A stretch of 46,955 nt of DNA from Chlorobiota bacterium (GTDB lineage: Bacteria; Bacteroidota; Bacteroidia; Bacteroidales; JAADJA01), in the NCBI GenBank assembly GCA_013151015.1, contig JAADJA010000086.1:1-46955 (forward strand), in the 5' to 3' direction. The notes under the pieces are model-generated. The model searched no databases. It had not been told where the DNA came from and was given only the letters and a program-made list of their open reading frames with translations. This document shows, piece after piece, positions 24,100 to 32,936 of this stretch. How positions within the stretch are numbered: position 1 is the first letter of the stretch; each line of letters opens with the position of its first letter. Position numbers and translations under genes: made by a program.

Positions 24100-24942
24100 A
24101 TGAAAAAAGAAGTAGTTTTAAGTTTTACAAATAATTTTGACGATCATTCACATACTACCGAAAACGGTATTGGATTTTGGTTTGCAAGGGATATGCAACA
24201 CCTTTTGGGATATTCCGAATGGCGTAATTTTTATAGAGTCATTTTAAAAGCAAGAATAACTTGTGAAGCTACAAATAATGCAGTATCCGATCATTTTGTC
24301 GACGTTAACAAAACGATTGAAATGCCAAAAGGGGCAAGTAAAGAAATTCAGGACATAATGCTTACACGATATGCCTGTTATTTAATTGCCCAAAATGGAG
24401 ATCCAAGAAAAGAAACCATTGCATTTGCCCAGAATTATTTTGCCATACAAACAAGAAGGTTTGAACTTGTAGAAAAGCGAATAAATGAATGGGAGCGCTT
24501 ACAAGCAAGGCAGAAACTCACGTTGTCAGAAAAAGAACTTTCCGGGCTTATTTATGAACAAACAGGAAGCGACCGAAATTTTGGAATAATACGGAGCAAG
24601 GGCGATAGGGCGTTGTTTGGTAAAACAACCCAGCAAATGAAAGATAAGCTCAACATTCCAAAAGGTAGGGCCTTGGCAGATTTTTTACCGACCATTACCA
24701 TAAAAGCAAAAGACTTTGCCACAGAAATAACGGTTTTTAATACAAAAGAAAAAGGTTTTTCATCTGAACGGCAAATATCCGCCGAACATATTACAAACAA
24801 TCGCTCTGTAAGACGGATTTTGCTTGAAAGGGGGATAAAACCGGAAGAACTGCCACCTGAAGAAGATATCAAAAAATTGGAACGTAGGGTAAAATCTGAT
24901 GATAAAAGAATTAGCAAAAACCCTGAAAAACTGGATAAATAG
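24100..24942 (+). CDS. dinD: DNA-damage-inducible protein D (DinD family)
   Basis: Starting at the ATG at 24100 (the in-frame TTG at 24097 is less likely), 280 residues. The N-terminal BRO-N-like DNA-binding domain shows GIGFWFARDMQHLLGYSEWRNF, followed by KEIQDIMLTRYACYLIAQNGDP, which is diagnostic of DinD. The central helical part has EKRINEWERLQARQKL and the end is charged. E. coli DinD belongs to the SOS regulon and inhibits RecA-mediated strand exchange. Lower GC than neighbours and placement between two independent transcription signals suggest an insertion. Whether the S24 regulator 15 kb away controls it cannot be seen. Confidence 0.9.
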   Translation: MKKEVVLSFTNNFDDHSHTTENGIGFWFARDMQHLLGYSEWRNFYRVILKARITCEATNNAVSDHFVDVNKTIEMPKGASKEIQDIMLTRYACYLIAQNGDPRKETIAFAQNYFAIQTRRFELVEKRINEWERLQARQKLTLSEKELSGLIYEQTGSDRNFGIIRSKGDRALFGKTTQQMKDKLNIPKGRALADFLPTITIKAKDFATEITVFNTKEKGFSSERQISAEHITNNRSVRRILLERGIKPEELPPEEDIKKLERRVKSDDKRISKNPEKLDK

Positions 24943-25000
24943 GTAGTACATCGGAAATTTGATGTTTAAAAGTTTCCAGTATCTCATAAACCAAAATGTC

Positions 25001-26266
25001 ATGAAAAAAATCACCTTACTAAATTTGTTCCTTTTCCTGTTTTTCTTCTCACAAGCAGCCTACATCCTAATTCCCATGGACGAAACGCAGAAGAATCATT
25101 TGAAAGCTTATGGGATTGCCTATTGGGAATTGCAACAGGACGTGGAGGTTACCTGGCTCCTCAATTATAAAGGCGGGAGCTTTATGAGCAAATACCACGA
25201 AATCATCGAACAGGAATGCATCATCAGGGGAGTGAGCTACACCGTTATCGCCGATGCGCAATCCACCGCCATTTTAAGTGAGATTTCCGACCCGGAAGTG
25301 AACATGGATGCCGTAAAATTGAACCGTGCCCCCAAAATAGCCGTCTATTCCCCAAAAAACAAACAGCCCTGGGACGATGCCGTTACCCTTGTGCTTACCT
25401 ATGCCGAAATCCCTTATGACATTGTTTATGATGAAGAGGTAATGGAAGGCGTTTTGCCGCTTTACGATTGGCTGCATTTGCACCATGAGGATTTTACGGG
25501 GCAATATGGAAAATTTTGGGCCAATTACCGAAATGCCTCCTGGTATATCGAAAATGTAAATGCCAATGAAGATGTGGCGCACAAACTGGGTTTCAGCAAA
25601 GTGTCGGAATGCAAACTGGCCGTGGCATTAAAGATCAGGGATTTCACGGTAGGAGGGGGTTACCTGTTTGCCATGTGCTCGGCGCCGGATAGTTACGATG
25701 TGGCCTTGTCGGCAGAAGGTGTTGATATTTGCGATGTGATGTTCGATGGCGATCCCATGGATCCTAATGCACAGGCAAAACTGGATTACAACAGTTGTTT
25801 TGCCTTCCGGGATTTTACGATAAGTACCAATCCCTATGAATACGAAATTTCTTCCATCGACATCAACCCTCAGCAAAGAAGGGGCAAGGTGAACCCCAAG
25901 AACGATTATTTTACCTTGTTTGATTTTTCGGCCAAATGGGATCCGGTCCCGACCATGCTTTGCCAAAACCATACGCAGATTATCAAGGCTTTTATGGGAC
26001 AGACGACCGCTTTCAGGGAACAATACATCAAACCGAACGTGTTGATCATGGGGGAAAACAAATCACTCGGCGAAGCCCGTTATATCCATGGTGAATTTGG
26101 AAAAGGGACCTGGACTTTTTACAGCGGCCACGATCCCGAAGACTATCAACATTTTGTAGGTGATCCGCCAACAGACCTCAATTTACATCCCAATTCCCCG
26201 GGTTACAGGCTTATCCTGAATAATGTGCTTTTCCCTGCCGCCAAAAAGAAAAAGCAGAAGACGTAA
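25001..26266 (+). CDS. Conserved secreted Bacteroidota protein (often misnamed asparagine synthetase B)
   Basis: From the ATG at 25001 (MKKITLL) it is 421 residues with a clear signal peptide ending near SQAAY. The mature start YILIPMDETQKNHLKAYGIAYW is strongly conserved in Bacteroidota. I recall database entries that call such proteins asparagine synthetase B, but no glutaminase nucleophile at the N terminus and no PP-loop SGGxDS is present, so that name is not supported. Visible blocks are LLNYKGGSF, KIAVYSPKNKQPWDDAVTL, GGGYLFAMCSAPDS (glutamine-amidotransferase-like turn) and FGKGTWTFYSGHDPEDYQH. The pattern recalls secreted class-I amidotransferase-like folds, which is inference. The in-frame ATG at 24962 is discounted because the signal peptide begins at 25001. 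Confidence 0.75.
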   Translation: MKKITLLNLFLFLFFFSQAAYILIPMDETQKNHLKAYGIAYWELQQDVEVTWLLNYKGGSFMSKYHEIIEQECIIRGVSYTVIADAQSTAILSEISDPEVNMDAVKLNRAPKIAVYSPKNKQPWDDAVTLVLTYAEIPYDIVYDEEVMEGVLPLYDWLHLHHEDFTGQYGKFWANYRNASWYIENVNANEDVAHKLGFSKVSECKLAVALKIRDFTVGGGYLFAMCSAPDSYDVALSAEGVDICDVMFDGDPMDPNAQAKLDYNSCFAFRDFTISTNPYEYEISSIDINPQQRRGKVNPKNDYFTLFDFSAKWDPVPTMLCQNHTQIIKAFMGQTTAFREQYIKPNVLIMGENKSLGEARYIHGEFGKGTWTFYSGHDPEDYQHFVGDPPTDLNLHPNSPGYRLILNNVLFPAAKKKKQKT

Positions 26267-26277
26267 TATTCGTCAGA

Positions 26278-26387
26278 CCACTGCGCACGGGGCTTAGTGC
26301 GGGACAGTGGTCAGGCGAATACCCACTGCGCACGGGGCTTAGTGCGGGACAGTGGTCAGGCGAATACCCACTGTTGCACGGCAGCGG
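26278..26387. repeat. 45-base tandem repeat forming nested hairpins
   Basis: Two identical 45-base units start at 26278 and 26323, followed by a broken third unit at 26368. Each holds CCACTG-CGCAC-GGGGCTTA-GTGCG-GGA-CAGTGG, a nested double inverted repeat. The array begins 11 bases after the stop of the secreted-protein gene and lies between two convergent genes, where it could act as a bidirectional end of transcription. Confidence 0.75.
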
Positions 26388-26410
26388 TTATAATAGCTTT
26401 TATAGCAAAT

Positions 26411-26466
26411 GGATTGCCATGGTATTCTTGCGCACAAGGCTAAGCTTTCGATACCTCGTAATGACG
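26411..26466. repeat. Fragment of the CGTCATTGCGA-type miniature element
   Basis: GATTGCCATGGTATTCTTG, ACAAGGCTAAGC and the closing CTCGTAATGACG follow the same order as the right half of the element at 11489-11651. The left end is missing or replaced by the 45-base repeats. Confidence 0.45.
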
Positions 26467-26488
26467 ATTTTGGGTTTCCAAGGGGCAC

Positions 26489-26542
26489 TTTGAGTTTCCA
26501 AGACATTTTGAGTTTCCAAGGCATTTTGAGTTTCCAATGCAT
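26489..26542. repeat. 18-base tandem repeat, three copies, abutting the acnA stop
   Basis: Units TTTGAGTTTCCAAGACAT, TTTGAGTTTCCAAGGCAT and TTTGAGTTTCCAATGCAT occupy exactly 54 bases and end next to the acnA stop codon (TAA on the minus strand, 26545-26543). A diverged fourth copy lies just before. Read as minus-strand codons they would be WKLKMx units, in frame-length multiples. Confidence 0.75.
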
Positions 26543-28813
26543 TTATGCCTTGGAAGACTGCATCCGGATCAAATTCAAGGCGCTCCCCGCCTTGAACCAT
26601 TCGATCTGGTTTTCATTATAGGTATGGTTCACCTCGATTTCCTCGTTTTTACCATCGGCGTGACGGATGATGGCTGTTAACGGTTTTCCGGGGGCAAATG
26701 ATTTTAAACCAACGATGTCGATGATATCATCTTCCCTTATTTTGTCATAGTCTGCTTTGTTGGCGAAGGTCAAACCCAGCATCCCTTGTTTCTTGAGGTT
26801 GGTTTCGTGTATCCGTGCAAAAGAGCGGACCAAAACCACTTTTACGCCCAGGTTGCGTGGTTCCATTGCTGCGTGTTCGCGTGAGGAGCCTTCACCATAA
26901 TTTTCATCTCCGATAACGATAGAACCCAATTCTTCAGCTTTGTAAGCACGGGCTGTATCGGGCACGGGGCCGTATTCTTCGGTCAACTGGTTTTTGACCA
27001 AATTGGATTTATCATTGAAATAATTGACAGCACCAATAAGCATATTGTTGGAAATGTTATCCAAATGTCCACGGAATCGCAACCATGGGCCCGCCATCGA
27101 AATATGATCGGTGGTGCATTTTCCTTTTGCTTTGATCAAAAGGCGCAAACCGCGATAATCCTCACCGTTCCATGATTGGAAAGGGGTAAGCAATTGCAAT
27201 CTCTCCGAAGCCGGGTTGACAACGATGTTCACGTTACTGCCATCTTCCGCAGGGGCCTGATAGCCATTGTCGTCCACGGCAAAACCTTTTGGTGGCAATT
27301 CAAAGCCGCTGGGTTGTATTAATTTTACTTGCTCACCTTTGTCATTTGTGAGCGTGTCGGTTATCGGGTTGAAATCAAGTCTCCCAGAAATGGCAATGGC
27401 GGCCACCATTTCTGGTGAAGCCACAAAAGCATTGGTGTTGGGGTTTCCGTCCGCCCGCTTTTTGAAATTCCTGTTGAAGGAATGTACGATTGAGTTTTTC
27501 TCTTCTTTTTCTGCGCCCGGTCTTGCCCATTGTCCGATACAAGGACCACAGGCATTGGTGAAAATTTTTGCACCTGCATTGGTGAAGATTTCCAGCAAGC
27601 CATCCCTTTCAGCTGTGAAACGAACTTGCTCAGAGCCCGGGTTGATCCCCAAGGTTGCTTTGGGTTTGATCCCCTTATCAAGTGCATCTTTAACGATGGA
27701 AGCGGCACGGGTCAAATCTTCATAGGATGAGTTGGTACAGGAGCCAATCAGCGCCCATTCCACATCCAGGGGCCAGTCGTTTTTCCTTGCCTTTTCTGCC
27801 ATTTCCGAAACCGGTGTCGCCAGATCAGGGGTGAAGGGCCCGTTTAAATGAGGTGTCAGGGTATTCAGATCAATTTCAATTACTTCATCAAAATACTTTT
27901 CAGGATTGGCATATACCTCCTCATCTCCCGTAAGATGTTCTTTTATCCCGTTTGCCAGATCGGCCACATCGCCACGGCCGGTTGCACGGAGGTATCTTTC
28001 AATGCTTTCGTCATAACCAAAGGTGGAAGTGGTTGCGCCAATTTCCGCGCCCATATTGCAAATAGTCCCTTTTCCCGTTGCAGAAAGGTTTTTGGCACCT
28101 TCGCCAAAATATTCGACAACGGCACCGGTTCCACCTTTTACGGTAAGTATACCGGCAACTTTCAAAATAATATCTTTCGGGGCTGTCCAGCCGTTTAATT
28201 TACCTGTGAGCTTTACACCGATCAGTTTTGGCATTTTCAGTTCCCAGGGCATATCGGCCATTACATCAACGGCATCTGCGCCACCAACACCAATGGCAAT
28301 CATTCCCAATCCCCCGGCATTTACGGTATGCGAATCGGTCCCTATCATCATCCCACCAGGGAATGCGTAGTTTTCAAGTACAACCTGATGGATAATCCCG
28401 GCACCTGGTTTCCAAAAACCAATTCCGTATTTATTGGATACGGAAGCAAGGAAATCATAAACTTCGGCATTTGTATGTTTAGCTGTATCCAAATCATCTT
28501 TAGCGCCCAGTTTGGCCTGGATAAGATGATCTGCATGAACCGTGGAAGGAACGGCCACTTTGCTTTTGCCTGCCTGCATAAACTGCAACAACGCCATTTG
28601 CGCCGTGGCATCCTGCATGGCCACCCTGTCGGGACGGAAATCAACATAGGATTCGCCTCTTGGATAAGCTGATTGGGCTACCCCTTCATCAAGGTGGGAA
28701 TAGAGGATTTTTTCGGTGAGGGTCATCGGTTTGCCAACAACTTTACGGGCTGCTTCCACTCTCTTAGCCATGCGTGCATAAACGCCTTTTATCATTTCAA
28801 TATCAAAAGCCAT
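26543..28813 (-). CDS. acnA: Aconitate hydratase
   Basis: A 756-residue TCA-cycle enzyme interconverting citrate and isocitrate. It is of the mitochondrial type by length and sequence. Cluster ligands are in [10 protein letters not shown] and ACGPCIGQW. Also visible are [14 protein letters not shown], the [22 protein letters not shown] block, and the swivel domain with [19 protein letters not shown]. It acts in the cytoplasm with a 4Fe-4S cluster. The stop codon is immediately followed by an 18-base tandem repeat. An own promoter is visible upstream. Confidence 0.96.
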   Translation of the reverse strand: MAFDIEMIKGVYARMAKRVEAARKVVGKPMTLTEKILYSHLDEGVAQSAYPRGESYVDFRPDRVAMQDATAQMALLQFMQAGKSKVAVPSTVHADHLIQAKLGAKDDLDTAKHTNAEVYDFLASVSNKYGIGFWKPGAGIIHQVVLENYAFPGGMMIGTDSHTVNAGGLGMIAIGVGGADAVDVMADMPWELKMPKLIGVKLTGKLNGWTAPKDIILKVAGILTVKGGTGAVVEYFGEGAKNLSATGKGTICNMGAEIGATTSTFGYDESIERYLRATGRGDVADLANGIKEHLTGDEEVYANPEKYFDEVIEIDLNTLTPHLNGPFTPDLATPVSEMAEKARKNDWPLDVEWALIGSCTNSSYEDLTRAASIVKDALDKGIKPKATLGINPGSEQVRFTAERDGLLEIFTNAGAKIFTNACGPCIGQWARPGAEKEEKNSIVHSFNRNFKKRADGNPNTNAFVASPEMVAAIAISGRLDFNPITDTLTNDKGEQVKLIQPSGFELPPKGFAVDDNGYQAPAEDGSNVNIVVNPASERLQLLTPFQSWNGEDYRGLRLLIKAKGKCTTDHISMAGPWLRFRGHLDNISNNMLIGAVNYFNDKSNLVKNQLTEEYGPVPDTARAYKAEELGSIVIGDENYGEGSSREHAAMEPRNLGVKVVLVRSFARIHETNLKKQGMLGLTFANKADYDKIREDDIIDIVGLKSFAPGKPLTAIIRHADGKNEEIEVNHTYNENQIEWFKAGSALNLIRMQSSKA

Positions 28814-28895
28814 AATATTATCTTTAAGTTTTTTATAAATTTTCAGAATTGATGCCAGAAATCCGGCAATCAGAAGACCTGCTTTTTTCGGTTTG

Positions 28896-28927
28896 CAAAA
28901 GTAGGGTTTTTCAGGTTAAAATGAAAA
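28896..28927 (-). promoter_or_regulatory. acnA promoter
   Basis: Minus-strand TACTTTTG at 28903-28896 is a full TAnnTTTG match; TTTT at 28927-28924, 20 bases upstream, is a partial -33 element. The leader to the ATG at 28813 would be about 75 bases. Confidence 0.45.
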
Positions 28928-28933
28928 ATGGGC

Positions 28934-30346
28934 TTATCTTTTTATGAACCGCCCCCGGTAATTCCTTCCTCTATCCTCAATGGAAATAATATAAACCCCA
29001 TTGGCGAGATTCCCACAGTTCAGGAAAAGGGATTTCCCATTTTTATTTAACTCGGGGATTAGGTTGATTTTCTGCCCGGTGATATTGTTGATTTGAAATT
29101 GATAATTTCCCGATAGGGGAACAGGGATTGAAATCCATGTTTTATCGGAAACGGGATTGGGGTAAAGGGAAAGATTTTGGATTTCATTTTCCTTGATGAA
29201 AGCCGCATTTGTGTATTGGAATTCATGGCTATAAACTTCGTTGTTATAACTTGCTTCAAATTTCCAAAGGCCATCCTGTTCATCCTTTAAAATCAGGAAC
29301 CAATAATTCCAGGATGCAATATAGAAAGGATGGTTGTTTTCCCAAACCCATTGTGAATGGATTGAATTGTCGGGCCGGGTAATGGTGATGTTCACATTGT
29401 CGCCGTTTGAAAGGTTCCTGAAATAAATCAAAAGGAATATCGTGTCGTTCCCCGAGAATGTTGAAGACTCGTTCAATATTTCCTGTTGGGGACAATCTGG
29501 CGTTACGGCGAGCGTGGAGTTGGTCGTGATTTTATTGATCCCGGCATCCAGATAGGGTTTCTGGTCGAGCCATAAAGATTCATCTATTGTCGGATTGCAG
29601 GAACCAAGATAGGGATCAACGATATTATCGTTTTCGTCGTGTACCTCAAAATGGAGATGCGGCCAAAATGAAATACCGGAACTTCCAACCACGCCCAAAT
29701 ATTCTCCGGTTTCCACTTCTTCTCCCACGAATTTTTCAGTCAGGGAACCGCTCTTTAAATGCCCGTACCATGTAACATAACCATTGGAATGTTGAATGAA
29801 TACCGCATTCCAGGGCTGGTCTTCCCCATCACAATTACGATCGAAATTGCCATCTTGCTTATAAAGGATAATCCCTGGTGCGGCCGCAACTACTTCCACC
29901 TCGTCGTTGTCCATTTTGTACCAGGGGAAAGGCCACAACAGGAAATCGGTCCCCTCATGGTTGTAGCCGTCCCCTGTATCGTATGTCAGTTCCCCGCAAT
30001 TATAATCTTTTAGTTCATTTGGATATAAAGTGTCATGGTCGGTATAGCTCGAAACCGTATAAAACCCCGGATCATCAAAGCCATCCTTTGCCTTGATAGG
30101 GAAATCGAGCAAGATTGCCTTGGGGGAATATTTGGGGTTGAGGATCCCTTCCTGAATAAGTTTTTGCCTGTTTTTGTCAATCTTTTTTTTTATTTCCAAT
30201 CGTAGTTGAGGATTTAAACAATTTTCTGTGGAGTTGCCAATCTTTCCAAAATGTGTATCATTTGTAATAAGGTTACCCGAAAAATGATTTTGACTTTGTA
30301 AAGCGGAAATGCTTATGAACATTGAAATAATAAGTAGGAATCTCAT
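28934..30346 (-). CDS. Secreted M23 family metallopeptidase with T9SS sorting domain
   Basis: A 470-residue secreted zinc peptidase. A signal peptide covers about residues 1-17 (MRFLLIISMFISISALQ). The LytM/M23 domain spans about 120-245: NHEGTDF gives the ligands His130 and Asp134, WYGHLKSG the catalytic His196, and WPHLHFEVH the His230/His232 pair. M23 enzymes cut peptidoglycan cross-links or other glycine-rich peptides. Residues about 265-380 resemble an immunoglobulin-like spacer. Residues 390-470 are a type A sorting domain (LYPNPVSDKTWI, FQINNITGQKI, ANGVYIISI, RGRFIKR). Cargo status for the type IX system is clear; whether the target is the cell's own wall or another organism's is not. 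Confidence 0.9.
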   Translation of the reverse strand: MRFLLIISMFISISALQSQNHFSGNLITNDTHFGKIGNSTENCLNPQLRLEIKKKIDKNRQKLIQEGILNPKYSPKAILLDFPIKAKDGFDDPGFYTVSSYTDHDTLYPNELKDYNCGELTYDTGDGYNHEGTDFLLWPFPWYKMDNDEVEVVAAAPGIILYKQDGNFDRNCDGEDQPWNAVFIQHSNGYVTWYGHLKSGSLTEKFVGEEVETGEYLGVVGSSGISFWPHLHFEVHDENDNIVDPYLGSCNPTIDESLWLDQKPYLDAGINKITTNSTLAVTPDCPQQEILNESSTFSGNDTIFLLIYFRNLSNGDNVNITITRPDNSIHSQWVWENNHPFYIASWNYWFLILKDEQDGLWKFEASYNNEVYSHEFQYTNAAFIKENEIQNLSLYPNPVSDKTWISIPVPLSGNYQFQINNITGQKINLIPELNKNGKSLFLNCGNLANGVYIISIEDRGRNYRGRFIKR

Positions 30347-30375
30347 ATCATCGAAGAAATTGTTGTTAGCTTCGG

Positions 30376-30406
30376 CAAATATGTGAATTTATTGTTTTAT
30401 CCCAAA
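30376..30406 (-). promoter_or_regulatory. Promoter of the secreted M23 peptidase gene
   Basis: Minus strand: TTTG at 30406-30403, a 19-base spacer, then CATATTTG at 30383-30376 (one mismatch to TAnnTTTG). The ATG at 30346 is 30 bases further on. Confidence 0.55.
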
Positions 30407-30434
30407 GGAATCTTTGGAATATTTGCATCGAAAT

Positions 30435-30773
30435 TCAGAATTTCTTGCCAATCTGTATTATTGGCCTTGGCAAACGCCGACTTACCCAATCGTTGTTTGA
30501 GAACAAGGGCTTGTCATCGTATATGTTCTGGGAGATTCCAAAACCGATATCGAGAAACCATTTTTTGTCTTTTGATAGATTGAATTTTTCCCCAATGGAA
30601 GCCCCTATCCCATAATAATACAGGCTGTGCCTGAAGTTATCGTCGTGCATATGGGTTTGGGACAAAATCGACAAATACCCGCTGAACCAAATATTGTTCA
30701 GCCCTTTTTTCTTGGAGACAGTGAAATATTTATATGCTGGGAATAAGCCAACATTATGGTACAAAAGCCCCAT
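30435..30773 (-). CDS. Small ORF after ppk2, resembling the end of an outer-membrane beta-barrel
   Basis: The ATG at 30773 comes one base after the ppk2 stop, so the 112-residue frame could be translated by coupling. Alternating strands rich in aromatic residues (WFSGYLSILSQ, SLYYYGIGASIGEKF, KKWFLDIGFGISQNI) and a C-terminal Phe look like the last strands of an outer-membrane barrel. No signal peptide exists and the barrel would be far too short, so this is probably the surviving 3' end of a longer gene whose 5' part was lost. The frame is open to 30824 inside ppk2. Confidence 0.4.
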   Translation of the reverse strand: MGLLYHNVGLFPAYKYFTVSKKKGLNNIWFSGYLSILSQTHMHDDNFRHSLYYYGIGASIGEKFNLSKDKKWFLDIGFGISQNIYDDKPLFSNNDWVSRRLPRPIIQIGKKF

Positions 30774-30774
30774 T

Positions 30775-31581
30775 TCAAAAAACCTCCGGTACAAACGTTT
30801 GTTCCGACATGGGTGGGCGAACATAGCCCATCCGTTTTTGCCTTTCGGGCAATTCTATCTGCTCCGGTTCAATGTATTCGTAAGGGATCATGCTTAGCAA
30901 GTGGCTGATAACATTTAACCTTGCCCTCTTTTTATCATCGGCATTTACAACAAACCAAGGCGATTGCTTGGTGTCGGTATAGGAGAACATTTCGTCTTTT
31001 GCCTTTGAATACTCCTCCCATTTGGAATAGGAACGCAAATCGACATCAGAAAATTTCCATCGTTTGGTGGGGTCGGTCAGCCGGGACCGGAAACGTTTTT
31101 CCTGCTCTTTATCGTTAACAGAAAACCAGTATTTGATCAGGATAATCCCCGAGCGGATCAACATCCTCTCATAGTTGGGACAGGAGCGCAAAAATTCCCA
31201 GTACTCTTCATCGGTACAAAAATCCATTACCCGTTCAACGACCGGGCGGTTGTACCAACTACGGTCGAGCAAGACCATTTCACCACTTGCGGGCAAATGG
31301 GAAACATAACGTTGGAAATACCATTGGCTCCGTTCTTTTTCGGTGGGTTTGGGAAGGGCAACAATCCGGCAAATCCGGGGGTTGAGTTTCTCGGTAATCC
31401 GTTTTATCGTTCCCCCTTTTCCGGCAGCATCCCGCCCTTCAAAAATAACAACCACTTTCAAGCCGGTGTTTTTGATCCATTCCTGGAGCTTTACCAACTC
31501 TATCTGTAACCGGACCAGTTCTTTTTCATATTCCTTGGTGGATATTTTCTTTATGTGGTTTTCATTGTTGTCTTCTTTCAT
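30775..31581 (-). CDS. ppk2: Polyphosphate kinase 2 family protein
   Basis: From the ATG at 31581 (MKEDNN) 268 residues; the TTG at 31596 is in frame but lies closer to the promoter box. Walker A is EGRDAAGKGG (48-57), Walker B LLDRSWYNR (104-112), and the lid region carries RFRSRLTDPTKRWKFSDVD. These are the marks of class I PPK2, which phosphorylates nucleoside diphosphates (or monophosphates) from polyphosphate. Cytosolic. The length is typical for the short single-domain form. It is a single-gene unit except for the small coupled ORF that follows. Confidence 0.93.
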   Translation of the reverse strand: MKEDNNENHIKKISTKEYEKELVRLQIELVKLQEWIKNTGLKVVVIFEGRDAAGKGGTIKRITEKLNPRICRIVALPKPTEKERSQWYFQRYVSHLPASGEMVLLDRSWYNRPVVERVMDFCTDEEYWEFLRSCPNYERMLIRSGIILIKYWFSVNDKEQEKRFRSRLTDPTKRWKFSDVDLRSYSKWEEYSKAKDEMFSYTDTKQSPWFVVNADDKKRARLNVISHLLSMIPYEYIEPEQIELPERQKRMGYVRPPMSEQTFVPEVF

Positions 31582-31606
31582 AGTACAGGTTTTCAAAGTT
31601 CATGTG

Positions 31607-31614
31607 CAAATATA
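31607..31614 (-). promoter_or_regulatory. Bacteroidota -7 box for ppk2
   Basis: Minus-strand TATATTTG, a full match, 25 bases upstream of the ATG at 31581. No matching -33 element at the usual distance. Confidence 0.45.
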
Positions 31615-31640
31615 AATAATAATCTTGCTTGAAGCATTTA

Positions 31641-32804
31641 TTATTGATCCAAAATTTCCCTGACCCCTTCACCGGCTCTGGCAATATAGAAATCAGCTTT
31701 CAGGCCAGTTCTTTCGAAATAGTTTTTCCCTACTGTTTCCTCGAATTCCTGAATGCTCTCCTTTTTTACAAGGCTGACCGTGCAGCCACCAAACCCACCA
31801 CCGGTCATCCTGGACCCCAATACACCTTTTACTTTTGAAGCCTCGTCCACCAATACATCGAGTTCATCACAGGAAACTTCGAAATCGTCCTTTAATGAAT
31901 AATGGGATTGGAACATCAGTTTTCCAAATTTATTTAGGTCGTTCCCCTTTAATGCCTTTACGGCATCCATTGTCCTCTGGTTTTCATAAATCACATGGTT
32001 TGCCCTTTTCCTTCCAACAATATCGGTAATTTTATTTTTAATGGATTCAAATTTTTCCATCGTCAACTCGCTTAAGTTACGGATAGGTTCTGTGGCACTC
32101 AGGTTTTCAACAGCGGTTTCGCATTCCGTTCTCCGTTCGTTGTATTTTGAATCGGCAAGTTCCCTCCGTTTGTTCGTATTTGTGATAACCAGCGAATAAG
32201 CTTTCAATGCCAATGGGACAAGATCGTAATCCAAAGTGTCGCAATTCAGGAACACGGCTTTGTCTTTTTTCCCTGCACCAACTGCAAACTGATCCATGAT
32301 CCCACAGTTCATCCCCACAAAATCGTTCTCCGCGAGTTGCGATATTTTAATCATATCAATTGTGTCGAAGTTGCAACCCAATAATTTGTTCAGTGCATAG
32401 GCCGTAACCATTTCCACCGATGCCGAAGAAGATAATCCGGCACCATTGGGGATGTCACCGTAGAAAAGCAGGTTCATCCCTTTTAATCTGACCCCTTTTC
32501 CCTGGAACTCTTTCATAACGCCAAGCGGAAAGTTGACCCACTCGTTCCCGATTTTATGCAAAGGCTTGTCAATATCAATTTCCACAATAAAAGGGAAATT
32601 CAATGAATGGGCTTTTACTTTGTTGTCGTTTCGGAAACCGATGGCCAATAAAGTCCCATATTGAATGCTGCACGGTAATACATAGCCTCCATTGTAATCG
32701 GTGTGCCCGCCAATGAGGTTGACCCTGCCCGGGGCAAAACACACACGGGGTTCATCTGCTGATTGGCCAAAAATATTTTTGAATTCTTGTTTTAATTTTG
32801 ACAT
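31641..32804 (-). CDS. galK: Galactokinase
   Basis: A 387-residue GHMP-family kinase that phosphorylates galactose at C1 (Leloir pathway). Motif 1 is PGRVNLIGGHTDYNGG (26-40), motif 2 GDIPNGAGLSSSASVEM, and motif 3 GSRMTGGGFGGCTVSLV. In most galactokinases motif 1 reads NLIGEHTDYN, and the Glu contacts the sugar; here the codon is GGG, Gly33, while His34 and Asp36 are kept. This might change sugar preference or be compensated. No galT, galE or transporter gene is adjacent. A short repeat region lies upstream. Confidence 0.93.
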   Translation of the reverse strand: MSKLKQEFKNIFGQSADEPRVCFAPGRVNLIGGHTDYNGGYVLPCSIQYGTLLAIGFRNDNKVKAHSLNFPFIVEIDIDKPLHKIGNEWVNFPLGVMKEFQGKGVRLKGMNLLFYGDIPNGAGLSSSASVEMVTAYALNKLLGCNFDTIDMIKISQLAENDFVGMNCGIMDQFAVGAGKKDKAVFLNCDTLDYDLVPLALKAYSLVITNTNKRRELADSKYNERRTECETAVENLSATEPIRNLSELTMEKFESIKNKITDIVGRKRANHVIYENQRTMDAVKALKGNDLNKFGKLMFQSHYSLKDDFEVSCDELDVLVDEASKVKGVLGSRMTGGGFGGCTVSLVKKESIQEFEETVGKNYFERTGLKADFYIARAGEGVREILDQ

Positions 32805-32823
32805 TGGATTTTGTTTTAATCGA

Positions 32824-32925
32824 CCGTGGCCTAAAGTCCACGGAAACTCAGCCTAAAGTCCATGGAAACTTGGTCTGAAGGCAATGGAAGCCCTGAGTTG
32901 CCCATGCCTAAAGGTATGTGGCGAG
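32824..32925. repeat. Short repeats between galK and the SDR gene
   Basis: CCTAAAGTCCACGGAAACT (32830-32848) is repeated 22 bases later as CCTAAAGTCCATGGAAACT (32852-32870), with a diverged third copy after that. The first unit is part of the hairpin CCGTGG-CCTAAAGT-CCACGG (32824-32843). GCCCATGCCTAAAGGTATGTGGC-like pairing follows. They resemble a further, separate REP-like family. Confidence 0.5.
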
Positions 32926-32936
32926 GCCTTGGTTTA

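Noticed and set aside
26339-26621. Three short frames next to acnA (WKLKM-type repeats)
   Set aside because: They are translations of the 18-base tandem repeat and the neighbouring elements.
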